Shown here piece by piece: positions 8,188-14,845 of a stretch of DNA of 58,852 nt; positions within the stretch are counted from its first letter, which is position 1; each line of letters begins with the position of its first letter. Both the position numbers and the translations under genes were made by a program. This DNA comes from JBKJZO01 sp046715235 (GTDB lineage Bacteria; Actinomycetota; Actinomycetes; BP-191), in contig JBKJZO010000040.1 of NCBI GenBank assembly GCA_046715235.1, positions 1 to 58,852 on the forward strand, given 5' to 3'. The notes under the pieces are model-generated. The model did not search any database. It was not told where the DNA came from and saw only the letters and a list, made by a program, of their open reading frames with translations.

Positions 8188-9909
8188 ATGCCGTTTGTCC
8201 CGAACATGTCGCGGGACGCCCTGGCCGAGCGAGTGGCGCCTGCGCCTGCGCCTCCGGTGGCCTGGCCGTTCGTGGACGAACTGTACGACTACACGCAACT
8301 GCTCGGCCCGGGGAAGACGATTGCGTCGCTGCCCTCGGGATCGCTGACGATGCAGGTTGCGATCGTCGGCGCCGGTCCCGCCGGCATGGTGGCGGCCTAC
8401 GAGTTGCTGAAGCTGGGCCTGACGCCCGTCGTCTTCGAAGCTTCCAACCGAATCGGCGGGCGCAACTGGTCGCAGTACTTCCTCGACGGAACGGCTCCCT
8501 CGGTGGTGATCGCGGAGATGGGCGCGATGCGCGTGCCCACCCAGAACAAGGTCTTCTATTACTACGCCGATCTGTTCGGCCTGCAGTTCAGCGATTTTCC
8601 CGACCCCGGGAAGGTGCCCACGCTCCTGTACTACGAGAACGAGCTCTACGACTGGCAGCCGACCGATCCGGCGCCGCCCGGGCCGTTCGCGGCGATCAGG
8701 AACGACTTCAACGACTTCGTCGGGCCGCTCCTCACCAAGATCTGGACCCCCTGGGCGCAGCAGGACTGGACCACGGTCCAGCAGATCTGGCAGTCCTACA
8801 TCGACGAGTACAAGGACACGAGCTTCTACGAGGCGCTCGTCGAGGGGATCCCCAAGTGGTCGACCGAGGACCTGAATGCGTTCGGCGCGCTGGGCATGGG
8901 CTCGGGCGGCTTCGGCCCGCTCTACAGCGTCGGCTTCCTCGAGCTGCTCCGCATCCTCGTGAACCAGTTCGAGAGCGACCAGCAGTTGATCCAGTACGGC
9001 ATCAGCGGGCTCACCGACTGCCTTCATACGGAGAGCGTCACCTGGCCGAACGGCCAGCAGGTCTCGCTCGAAAGCCTCGGCTGCGTCTTCGCGGGAACGC
9101 GGATAGAGAAGATCCAGTATGAGCAGCTGACCGGCCAGGTGACCCTCCAGTGGAGCGAGCCGACGCCTGGCAACCAGACCTTCGACGCGGTCATTCTGGC
9201 GACGACGACACGTTCGATGGAGCTGATCGGGCTGACGACGCCGCTCCCCCAGGACAGCGTGAACTCGGTCGTCACGGAGCCCGTGAAGACGGCGCTGCGC
9301 AACCTGCATCTGATGGAGTCGTCGAAGCTCTTCATCCGGACGAAGACGAAGTTCTGGCTCGACGGGAACGGCGATCCCATCCCGGGCATGCCGCAGGCCA
9401 TCCAGACCGACGAGCTGCCACGCCAGGTCTACTGCCTGGACTACCCGCAGACCGACAACGGCGTCGTCCTCATCAGCTACACGTGGGGCGACGACTCCGC
9501 CAAGCTGCTCGCACTCACGCCGGCTCAGCGCTTCCGCAAGTTCAAGGAGATCCTCACCGTCATCCACCCCGGCTTTGCGGCGCAACTCGTCCCGATGGGC
9601 GGCGACGACCAGATCCTGAACGTCGACTGGGAGGCGGAGGCGGACTACTACGGCGCGTTCAAGCTCCAGTACCCGGGCCAGGACAGCTACGCGCAGGCGG
9701 CGTTCTTCCAGTTCCAGTCCGTGCTGGACGCGAGTGACCGCGGCGTCTACCTGGCCGGCGACAGCGTGTCGTGGGCGGGAGGGTGGACCGAGGGAGCGCT
9801 CCATACCGCGCTGAACGCGGCCTGTGCGGTGGCGCACCGCTTCGGCGGGACGCTGCCGGCGAGCTCGCCGCTCACGATCGATCCAGGGCTCTACACCTAC
9901 AGCGACTAG
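8188..9909 (+). CDS. Flavin amine oxidase, L-amino-acid-oxidase-like
   Basis: 573 residues. A Rossmann FAD site, VAIVGAGPAGMVAAYELL (about 58-75), is followed by VVFEASNRIGGRNWS, then EMGAMRVP, the substrate-Arg motif of L-amino acid oxidases and of tryptophan/phenylalanine 2-monooxygenases. The C-terminus carries the second flavin motif GVYLAGDSVSWAGGWTEGAL. Such enzymes oxidatively deaminate (or oxygenate) an amino acid using FAD and O2; the specific substrate cannot be read. No signal peptide is seen, so it is probably cytoplasmic. The start is ATG 8188 with GGGGAG 7 bases upstream. Its stop codon shares the tetranucleotide CTAG with the stop of the convergent cyclase gene. Confidence 0.85.
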   Translation: MPFVPNMSRDALAERVAPAPAPPVAWPFVDELYDYTQLLGPGKTIASLPSGSLTMQVAIVGAGPAGMVAAYELLKLGLTPVVFEASNRIGGRNWSQYFLDGTAPSVVIAEMGAMRVPTQNKVFYYYADLFGLQFSDFPDPGKVPTLLYYENELYDWQPTDPAPPGPFAAIRNDFNDFVGPLLTKIWTPWAQQDWTTVQQIWQSYIDEYKDTSFYEALVEGIPKWSTEDLNAFGALGMGSGGFGPLYSVGFLELLRILVNQFESDQQLIQYGISGLTDCLHTESVTWPNGQQVSLESLGCVFAGTRIEKIQYEQLTGQVTLQWSEPTPGNQTFDAVILATTTRSMELIGLTTPLPQDSVNSVVTEPVKTALRNLHLMESSKLFIRTKTKFWLDGNGDPIPGMPQAIQTDELPRQVYCLDYPQTDNGVVLISYTWGDDSAKLLALTPAQRFRKFKEILTVIHPGFAAQLVPMGGDDQILNVDWEAEADYYGAFKLQYPGQDSYAQAAFFQFQSVLDASDRGVYLAGDSVSWAGGWTEGALHTALNAACAVAHRFGGTLPASSPLTIDPGLYTYSD

Positions 9910-12900
9910 AGCTCTGCGAGCAGCGTCCGGGCTTCGCGGAGGTCGCCCGTCTCGAGCCCTTGACCAACCTTGCCGTACGCCTCCGACAGGAGCCGGCGCG
10001 CTGACTGAGCCTGGCCCCGGTCGCGCCAAAACCTGCCGAGGCTCGTCGCCGCCCGCAGCTCCCACGAGGTTGCGCCCTGACGCCGCGAGACCTCGAGCGC
10101 CTGTTGAAACGCCGCTTCCACCTCACCCGCGTCTGCGTCGCGCCAGAGCATCAGCAGCTCGCCTCGCAGGCGATGGAGCTCGGGCTCCCACCAGCGCTCC
10201 TCGCGACCCTCGAGGCCTGCGAGCGCGTCACTCAACACCCTCAGCCCTTCCTCGGCCTGCCCCGTCGCCCGGTAGGCCTCCGCGAGCAGACCGCGCAGCG
10301 CCGAGCGGTAGAGCAGACCACCGGTCGCCTCGTACGCGGCCAAGCTCTCCTCCATCTGCCTAACGCCCTTCTCCGCCTTGTCTTGCTCGACGAGTGTGCT
10401 TCCCTCAAGCACCGAGCTCAGCAGTCCCCAGAACGGGAACCCGAACTCGTCGCAGATCTCGATCGCGGCCGTCGCGGAGGTGAGGGCGCTCGGCTCGTCG
10501 CGACAGAGCTTGTGGAACCAGGTGTAGAAGTAGTGGGCGAAGGCGAGACTGAACGGGTGTGACAGGTTCTTCGCGCAATCGAGCGCGGCCTGCATCGAGG
10601 CTTGCGCGCGCGCGGGATCGCCAAGTGCCCACAGCGCGAGCCCTTCGTGAGTCATGAGCGCGACCCCGGTATCCGCACCACCATGGGCGAAGATCAGCGC
10701 ATGGTGCTCCGCCGGGTCGTACAGGCGGCTCCCGCGCTCGAGCTCCGGCAAGGCCTGTATGAACTCGCCCTGGTAGAAGCGCCCGATCCCGCTGAGCTGG
10801 CACGTCTCGAGCTGGAGCCCGCTGTCCTCGGGATGGAGTTCGGCGACGGCGCGGTACTGGTCGGCCATCTCGAGCGCCGAGGGTAGCGGGCCGCCGGTCA
10901 GGTAGAAAACCCACAGCCCCCAGAGGATGTTGGGGAGCTGTGGCGTCTCACCCACCCTGAGGCTCAGCTCGCGGGCCTGAGCGAACGTTCGCTCCACGTC
11001 CGCCGCGGCGTAGCCCTTGAGCGCGATCAGCGGCACGCCGAGCGTGACGTAAAGCTCGAGCTCCTGGTGCGACCGGTCGAGACCCTCCGGCAGTTGCTCG
11101 ACGAGCTCGAGCGCTCTTGCCAGGTAAGTGGTCGCCTCTTCGTTCGCGGAGCGCTCGATCGCCCGCTGTGCCGCTCGCTGCCAGTAGACGATCGCCTCCT
11201 CGTGGAGATCCGCCCCGCTGGTGTGGTGTGCGAGCAGCTCGGGCTGCGACTCCGCTGTAGCGGGAAAGCGCTCCTCGAGCGCACGTGCGATGCGCCGGTG
11301 GTACTCGCGACGCGTGGTCCTCAACATCGACTCGTAAGCGGCTTCCTCAATCAGGGCGTGCTTGATGGTGTAAAACGCTTTCGGCGGCTCTCCGCGCACG
11401 TACAGCAGCTCTGCCTCCACGAGGCTGCCCAGGTCGCGGCGCAGCGTCTGCTCTGTTGCGTTGGAGACCGACCGGAGCAAGTCGTAGGGAAACTCACGGC
11501 CGATCGCGGAACACAACTGGGCCAGCGACTTGGCGCTGCCGAGCCGGTCTAGGCGGGCCATGAGGGAGTCTTGGAGCGTTGCCGGGATCACGACTCGCGG
11601 TCGCGTTCCAGCAGGCCCCTGGTCGCTCGCCGCCTCGACCAGCGAGGACTCGAGCACCGCCTTGGTCAGCTCCTCCAAGAAAAGAGGGATCCCCTCGGCC
11701 CGAGCGACGATCTGCGCTCGAACCTCCGGTGCCAGCGCCCTGAGGCCCGCCACCGTCGCGGCCATTGCCGTCGCCTGCTCACCGTCCAGGCGGTCGAGCG
11801 CTACCTGCGTCACGCCGGGCCCGAGCACCCAGGGCGGGCGGAAGTCCGGGCGGTAGGTGAGGAGAATGAGCATTCGCCCCTGACGCACAGACTCGAGAAC
11901 GAGGCCGAGCAGTTCGAGCGTCGTTGGATCTGCCCAGTGCACGTCCTCGATCACGAACAGGACGGGCTGCTCCAGCGCTCGCGAGACGAGGACGCTCGTC
12001 AGCGCCTCCAGCGTGAGCTGCTTCTGCCGCTCGGGCGCCAGCGGCAGCGGCTCGTAGCGGCCGTCGAGTGGCAACGAGAGCAGCCTCGCGAAAAGCGGCA
12101 CCGTGTCCTCGAGCACGAAGCCGCATTGAAGGAGCCACCCCTCGAGCTTGTGGAGCTTCTGGGCCGGGCTTTCGTCCGCGGCATACTGGAGAACGATCCG
12201 CTCGAGCAGGTCGATCACGGGATAGAGGGCCGTGCTCTTGTAGTACGGCGAGCACTGACATGGAGTCAGCCAGGCACCTGGTCGCTGCGCCACGTGCTCC
12301 TCGAGGACGCGCACGAGCCGCGACTTGCCGATTCCCGCCTCGCCGCACAGGAGGACGGCCTGGCCCTCGCCTTCCTCGACCGCGCGCCAGCGTGCGAGCA
12401 GGCGGCCCACCTCGGCGTCCCGGCCGGCGAGCGGGGTCAGCCCCCGTGCAGCGGCAACGTCGAGGCGAGTGCGTGCAGTGCTCTCGCTCAGAACGCGATA
12501 GACGACGACCGGGTTCGGCACACCCTTGAGCGTGTGCGGCCCGCGCTCCTCGAAGTCGAAGTACCCGGCAACAAGGTGGTGGGTGGCTGCGCTGATCAGA
12601 GCCGAATCCGGCTCACCCAGGCTCTGGAGCCGCGCGGCGACATTCATGGTCTCGCCGAGGGCTAGCTGCTCGCGCTTCCCGCCGGCACCCATCTCGCCCG
12701 TAACGACGAGACCCGTGTCGATGCCCATCCGCACCGCGAGCCGGACGCCCTTCTCGCGCTCCAGGCGCGAGTTGAGTCCGTGCATGGCCTCGGCGAGCCC
12801 GAGCGCGCTGCGCACGGCACGCAGCGCGCTGTCCTCGTGCGCCTGCGGGTACCCGAAGTAGGCGACCACACCGTCACCGAGGTACTGGGCGATGTGTCCT

Positions 12901-13211
12901 TCGAAGCCGCCGACGACCGTGGCGCAGATGTCCTGGAAGGCATGAAGGACGTCGCGCAGATCCTCGGGGTCAAGTCGCGCCGCGAGCTCCGTCGAACCGA
13001 CGAGGTCGGCGAAGAGCACGGTCAGCTGACGGCGATCGCCCTCGGCGGGCGCCTGTACGGCATCCGCGGCGTCATCCAATGTCTCGACTCGGGCGAGCGA
13101 TGTTCCGCAGTCAGCACAGAATCTGGCCCCCGGCGCACTCTTGGAATCACACTGCGGGCACCGCGGATCCTGCTCCAAGAGACCCCTCCGTCGCCCGGGC
13201 GAGAGTCCCAT
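9906..13211 (-). CDS. Class III nucleotide cyclase with AAA/STAND ATPase and TPR region
   Basis: 1101 residues in four parts. A zinc ribbon (Cys18, 21, 32, 35) comes first. A class III cyclase homology domain (about 59-235) has metal-binding Asp69 in FADLVGST and Asp113 in YLGDG, plus Asn190 and Arg194 in the NVAAR motif; the position usually held by the purine-selecting Lys is Gln109, so the product (cAMP, cGMP or none) is uncertain. A P-loop ATPase follows, with GEAGIGKSRLV near 290 and VLFVIEDVHWADP as Walker B. The C-terminal ~450 residues are TPR-like helical repeats as in MalT/STAND regulators. ATG 13211 has a weak ribosome site; TTG 13178, with GGAGGGG upstream, is a real alternative. 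It is divergent from a cyclic-nucleotide-binding gene, its likely effector. Confidence 0.85.
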   Translation of the reverse strand: MGLSPGRRRGLLEQDPRCPQCDSKSAPGARFCADCGTSLARVETLDDAADAVQAPAEGDRRQLTVLFADLVGSTELAARLDPEDLRDVLHAFQDICATVVGGFEGHIAQYLGDGVVAYFGYPQAHEDSALRAVRSALGLAEAMHGLNSRLEREKGVRLAVRMGIDTGLVVTGEMGAGGKREQLALGETMNVAARLQSLGEPDSALISAATHHLVAGYFDFEERGPHTLKGVPNPVVVYRVLSESTARTRLDVAAARGLTPLAGRDAEVGRLLARWRAVEEGEGQAVLLCGEAGIGKSRLVRVLEEHVAQRPGAWLTPCQCSPYYKSTALYPVIDLLERIVLQYAADESPAQKLHKLEGWLLQCGFVLEDTVPLFARLLSLPLDGRYEPLPLAPERQKQLTLEALTSVLVSRALEQPVLFVIEDVHWADPTTLELLGLVLESVRQGRMLILLTYRPDFRPPWVLGPGVTQVALDRLDGEQATAMAATVAGLRALAPEVRAQIVARAEGIPLFLEELTKAVLESSLVEAASDQGPAGTRPRVVIPATLQDSLMARLDRLGSAKSLAQLCSAIGREFPYDLLRSVSNATEQTLRRDLGSLVEAELLYVRGEPPKAFYTIKHALIEEAAYESMLRTTRREYHRRIARALEERFPATAESQPELLAHHTSGADLHEEAIVYWQRAAQRAIERSANEEATTYLARALELVEQLPEGLDRSHQELELYVTLGVPLIALKGYAAADVERTFAQARELSLRVGETPQLPNILWGLWVFYLTGGPLPSALEMADQYRAVAELHPEDSGLQLETCQLSGIGRFYQGEFIQALPELERGSRLYDPAEHHALIFAHGGADTGVALMTHEGLALWALGDPARAQASMQAALDCAKNLSHPFSLAFAHYFYTWFHKLCRDEPSALTSATAAIEICDEFGFPFWGLLSSVLEGSTLVEQDKAEKGVRQMEESLAAYEATGGLLYRSALRGLLAEAYRATGQAEEGLRVLSDALAGLEGREERWWEPELHRLRGELLMLWRDADAGEVEAAFQQALEVSRRQGATSWELRAATSLGRFWRDRGQAQSARRLLSEAYGKVGQGLETGDLREARTLLAEL

Positions 13212-13327
13212 CGCCGTATAGGCGCGTCAAGCATCGGCGGCGCGTGGTCGGCATACGAGGCGTGTCCATTCGGTGAACATCCGGTTCCAAGATCGACGCC
13301 GCAGAGGCGGAAAGGGAGGATCGGCGA

Positions 13328-13723
13328 ATGGATCTGGATCGGTTCCCCGTCTTCGCGGCGCTCACCGACGAGCAGCGCGCGCTCGTCGCAGACCTCGTGC
13401 AGGAGGTCGAGGTCGGGATCGGGGAGGAGCTGACCCATGAGGGCGACCTCGGCTACCACTTCTTCGCGATCGAGGAGGGCACCGCAGAAGTCCTGCGCGA
13501 CGGCGAGGTCATCGCAGAGCTAGGACCCGGCGACGTCTTCGGCGAACTCGCGCTCCTGATCCGCGGCCGCCGGTCGGCGTCGGTGACCGCTCTCTCGCCG
13601 ATGCGCCTGGTCGTACTCTTCGTGCGCGACTTCCACGTGCTTGAGCGTCGCGTCCCGGAGTTCGGGCGGTTGCTGCGCGAGCAGAGCGCGAGCTACCTGC
13701 CGAGCGCCGGCTTCAGCGGGTGA
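13328..13723 (+). CDS. Stand-alone cyclic-nucleotide-binding domain protein
   Basis: 131 residues, essentially one cNMP-binding domain: an N-terminal helix (MDLDRFPVFAALTDEQ), a beta-roll, and the phosphate-binding cassette FGELALLIRGRRSASV with the acidic Glu and the Arg that hold the cyclic phosphate. A short C-terminal helix follows. There is no helix-turn-helix, kinase or channel domain, so it must act through a partner. It is divergent from the cyclase gene, with 116 bases between the starts, which supports a synthase-receptor pair. The output partner is not identified. Confidence 0.85.
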   Translation: MDLDRFPVFAALTDEQRALVADLVQEVEVGIGEELTHEGDLGYHFFAIEEGTAEVLRDGEVIAELGPGDVFGELALLIRGRRSASVTALSPMRLVVLFVRDFHVLERRVPEFGRLLREQSASYLPSAGFSG

Positions 13724-13794
13724 GGTGCGCGACTTCGCCGTTCGCGATCTGCGGCACTCGACGTCTGAGACGGCGCGCACGTCCGCCAGCCTCG

Positions 13795-13867
13795 TGGAGA
13801 CGAGGGGAATCGAACCCCTAACCCCCGCCTTGCAAAGGCGGTGCTCTGCCAATTGAGCTACGTCCCC
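13795..13867 (-). tRNA. tRNA-Ala (anticodon TGC)
   Basis: On the reverse strand the 5' acceptor GGGGACG (13867-13861) pairs with CGTCTCC, the D arm contains TAGCTCAATTGGCAGAGC, the anticodon stem CCGCC/GGCGG closes the loop TTTGCAA, and the T arm contains GGTTCGATTCC. The anticodon TGC reads Ala. The discriminator base is A and CCA is not encoded. An accessory cassette begins about 70 bases beyond its 3' end. Confidence 0.97.
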
Positions 13868-13902
13868 GAGGGCGCCCTGGAGCCTGAGCGCCTTCGGTCT
13901 CA

Positions 13903-14037
13903 CTAAGGAGCAGTCGGCGGGGTCGAGGTCGCCTCGGCCCACAGCGCCTGCTCGTCCTTGCGGGCCTTTGCCTTGCGGGCCGCCACCACACCGGTGATCG
14001 CCGTGAGCAACAACATCAAGCTCTTCTTCTTAGCCAT
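13903..14037 (-). CDS. DLW-39 family small protein
   Basis: 44 residues: MAKKKSLMLLLTAITGVVAA, then a run of basic residues (RKAKARKDE) and QALWAEAT with a Pro-rich end. The length, the hydrophobic N-terminus, the basic stretch and the D..LW motif match the actinobacterial DLW-39 family, whose function is unknown. AAGGGG lies 7 bases before ATG 14037. The gene sits between tRNA-Ile and tRNA-Ala on the same strand, so it may share their transcript. Confidence 0.85.
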   Translation of the reverse strand: MAKKKSLMLLLTAITGVVAARKAKARKDEQALWAEATSTPPTAP

Positions 14038-14118
14038 GTCGCGTCCCCTTCGCTTGTGAGCGTGTCGAGACGGTACCGCAGCCGGTCTCCCGGCAGTTAC
14101 CCGGTCCGCCGTACGACG

Positions 14119-14147
14119 ACGCCCCGGTCGGCGGGCGGCCGGGGCGT
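14119..14147 (-). terminator. GC-rich hairpin after tRNA-Ile
   Basis: ACGCCCCGG (14119-14127) and CCGGGGCGT (14139-14147) form a perfect 9-bp stem with an 11-base loop. It lies 18 bases beyond the tRNA-Ile 3' end. No U-tract follows, as is common for actinobacterial terminators or processing hairpins, so termination is inferred. Confidence 0.5.
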
Positions 14148-14165
14148 GATCTCTAGCGTTGCGAG

Positions 14166-14239
14166 TGGGCCTGGGAGGACTTGAACCTCCGGCCTCGTCC
14201 TTATCAGGGACGCGCTCTAACCGGCTGAGCTACAGGCCC
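14166..14239 (-). tRNA. tRNA-Ile (anticodon GAT)
   Basis: On the reverse strand the acceptor GGGCCTG (14239-14233) pairs with CAGGCCC, the D arm contains TAGCTCAGCCGGTTAGAGC, the anticodon stem GTCC/GGAC closes the loop CTGATAA, and the T arm contains GGTTCAAGTCC. The anticodon GAT reads Ile. The discriminator base is A and CCA is not encoded. It lies just downstream of the gyrA-DUF3566 genes, as in mycobacteria (ileT). Confidence 0.97.
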
Positions 14240-14296
14240 GGGCAACCGGCACAGAGTAGCCGACCCGCCTGGGGTCACTCCACTTCGTTGCCGGCG

Positions 14297-14845
14297 TCAG
14301 TCGCGCTCGCCGAGCACGACCTCGATGCCTCCAGCGATGTCGGCACACAGGTTGTAGAGGAACGCGCCGAGCGTGGCCAGCGCGGTGAAGATCACGACGT
14401 TGATCATGCCGAGAACGGTCGCCCCGCCGATGATCACCTTGGGATTGAAGACGACGTCGATCCCGCCGGTCGGTTGGCCCGAACCGCGTGGGTCACTCTG
14501 CGTCAGTTCTTTGACGAACTTGTTGACTGAGTCGAACACCTCGAGGCGGTCGAGCGCGGCGTAGAGCGCGGCGACGGCCACCACACCGATCACCAACAAG
14601 CAGACCGAGAATAGGAGCGCGAACTTCAGCACCGACCAGGGGTCGACCCGCCGGATCGTCAGCAGCGCGCGGCGAGGGCCGAGTACGGCGATCGGCGGCG
14701 GAATGAGTGGCGCCGGCGTACTCATCGCAACCGTCGGCGGGCCGCCGAGGCTGCCGGACACATCGCGCGGCCCGAACAGATCAGCGTCAGGCAGCTCGTG
14801 TGCGGGCATGGTCGGCGGACCTCCTGGCGGATCCGTGCTTCTCAC
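14297..14845 (-). CDS. DUF3566 membrane protein downstream of gyrA
   Basis: 182 residues. A Pro-rich, probably cytoplasmic N-terminus (about 1-60) precedes the DUF3566 domain: LLTIRRVDPWSVLKFALLFS starting the first TM helix (about 68-95), an extracytoplasmic region with FDSVNKFVKELT, and a second TM helix (about 138-165). The family corresponds to M. tuberculosis Rv0007, always next to gyrA; its precise role is unknown. GTG 14845 overlaps the gyrA stop by GTGA, so it is translationally coupled to gyrA. Confidence 0.9.
   Translation of the reverse strand: MRSTDPPGGPPTMPAHELPDADLFGPRDVSGSLGGPPTVAMSTPAPLIPPPIAVLGPRRALLTIRRVDPWSVLKFALLFSVCLLVIGVVAVAALYAALDRLEVFDSVNKFVKELTQSDPRGSGQPTGGIDVVFNPKVIIGGATVLGMINVVIFTALATLGAFLYNLCADIAGGIEVVLGERD

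Noticed and set aside
8137..10065. 642-codon reverse frame opposite the amine oxidase
   Set aside because: The forward frame has flavin motifs and a good ribosome site; the reverse product is an Arg/Val/Asp-rich shadow.
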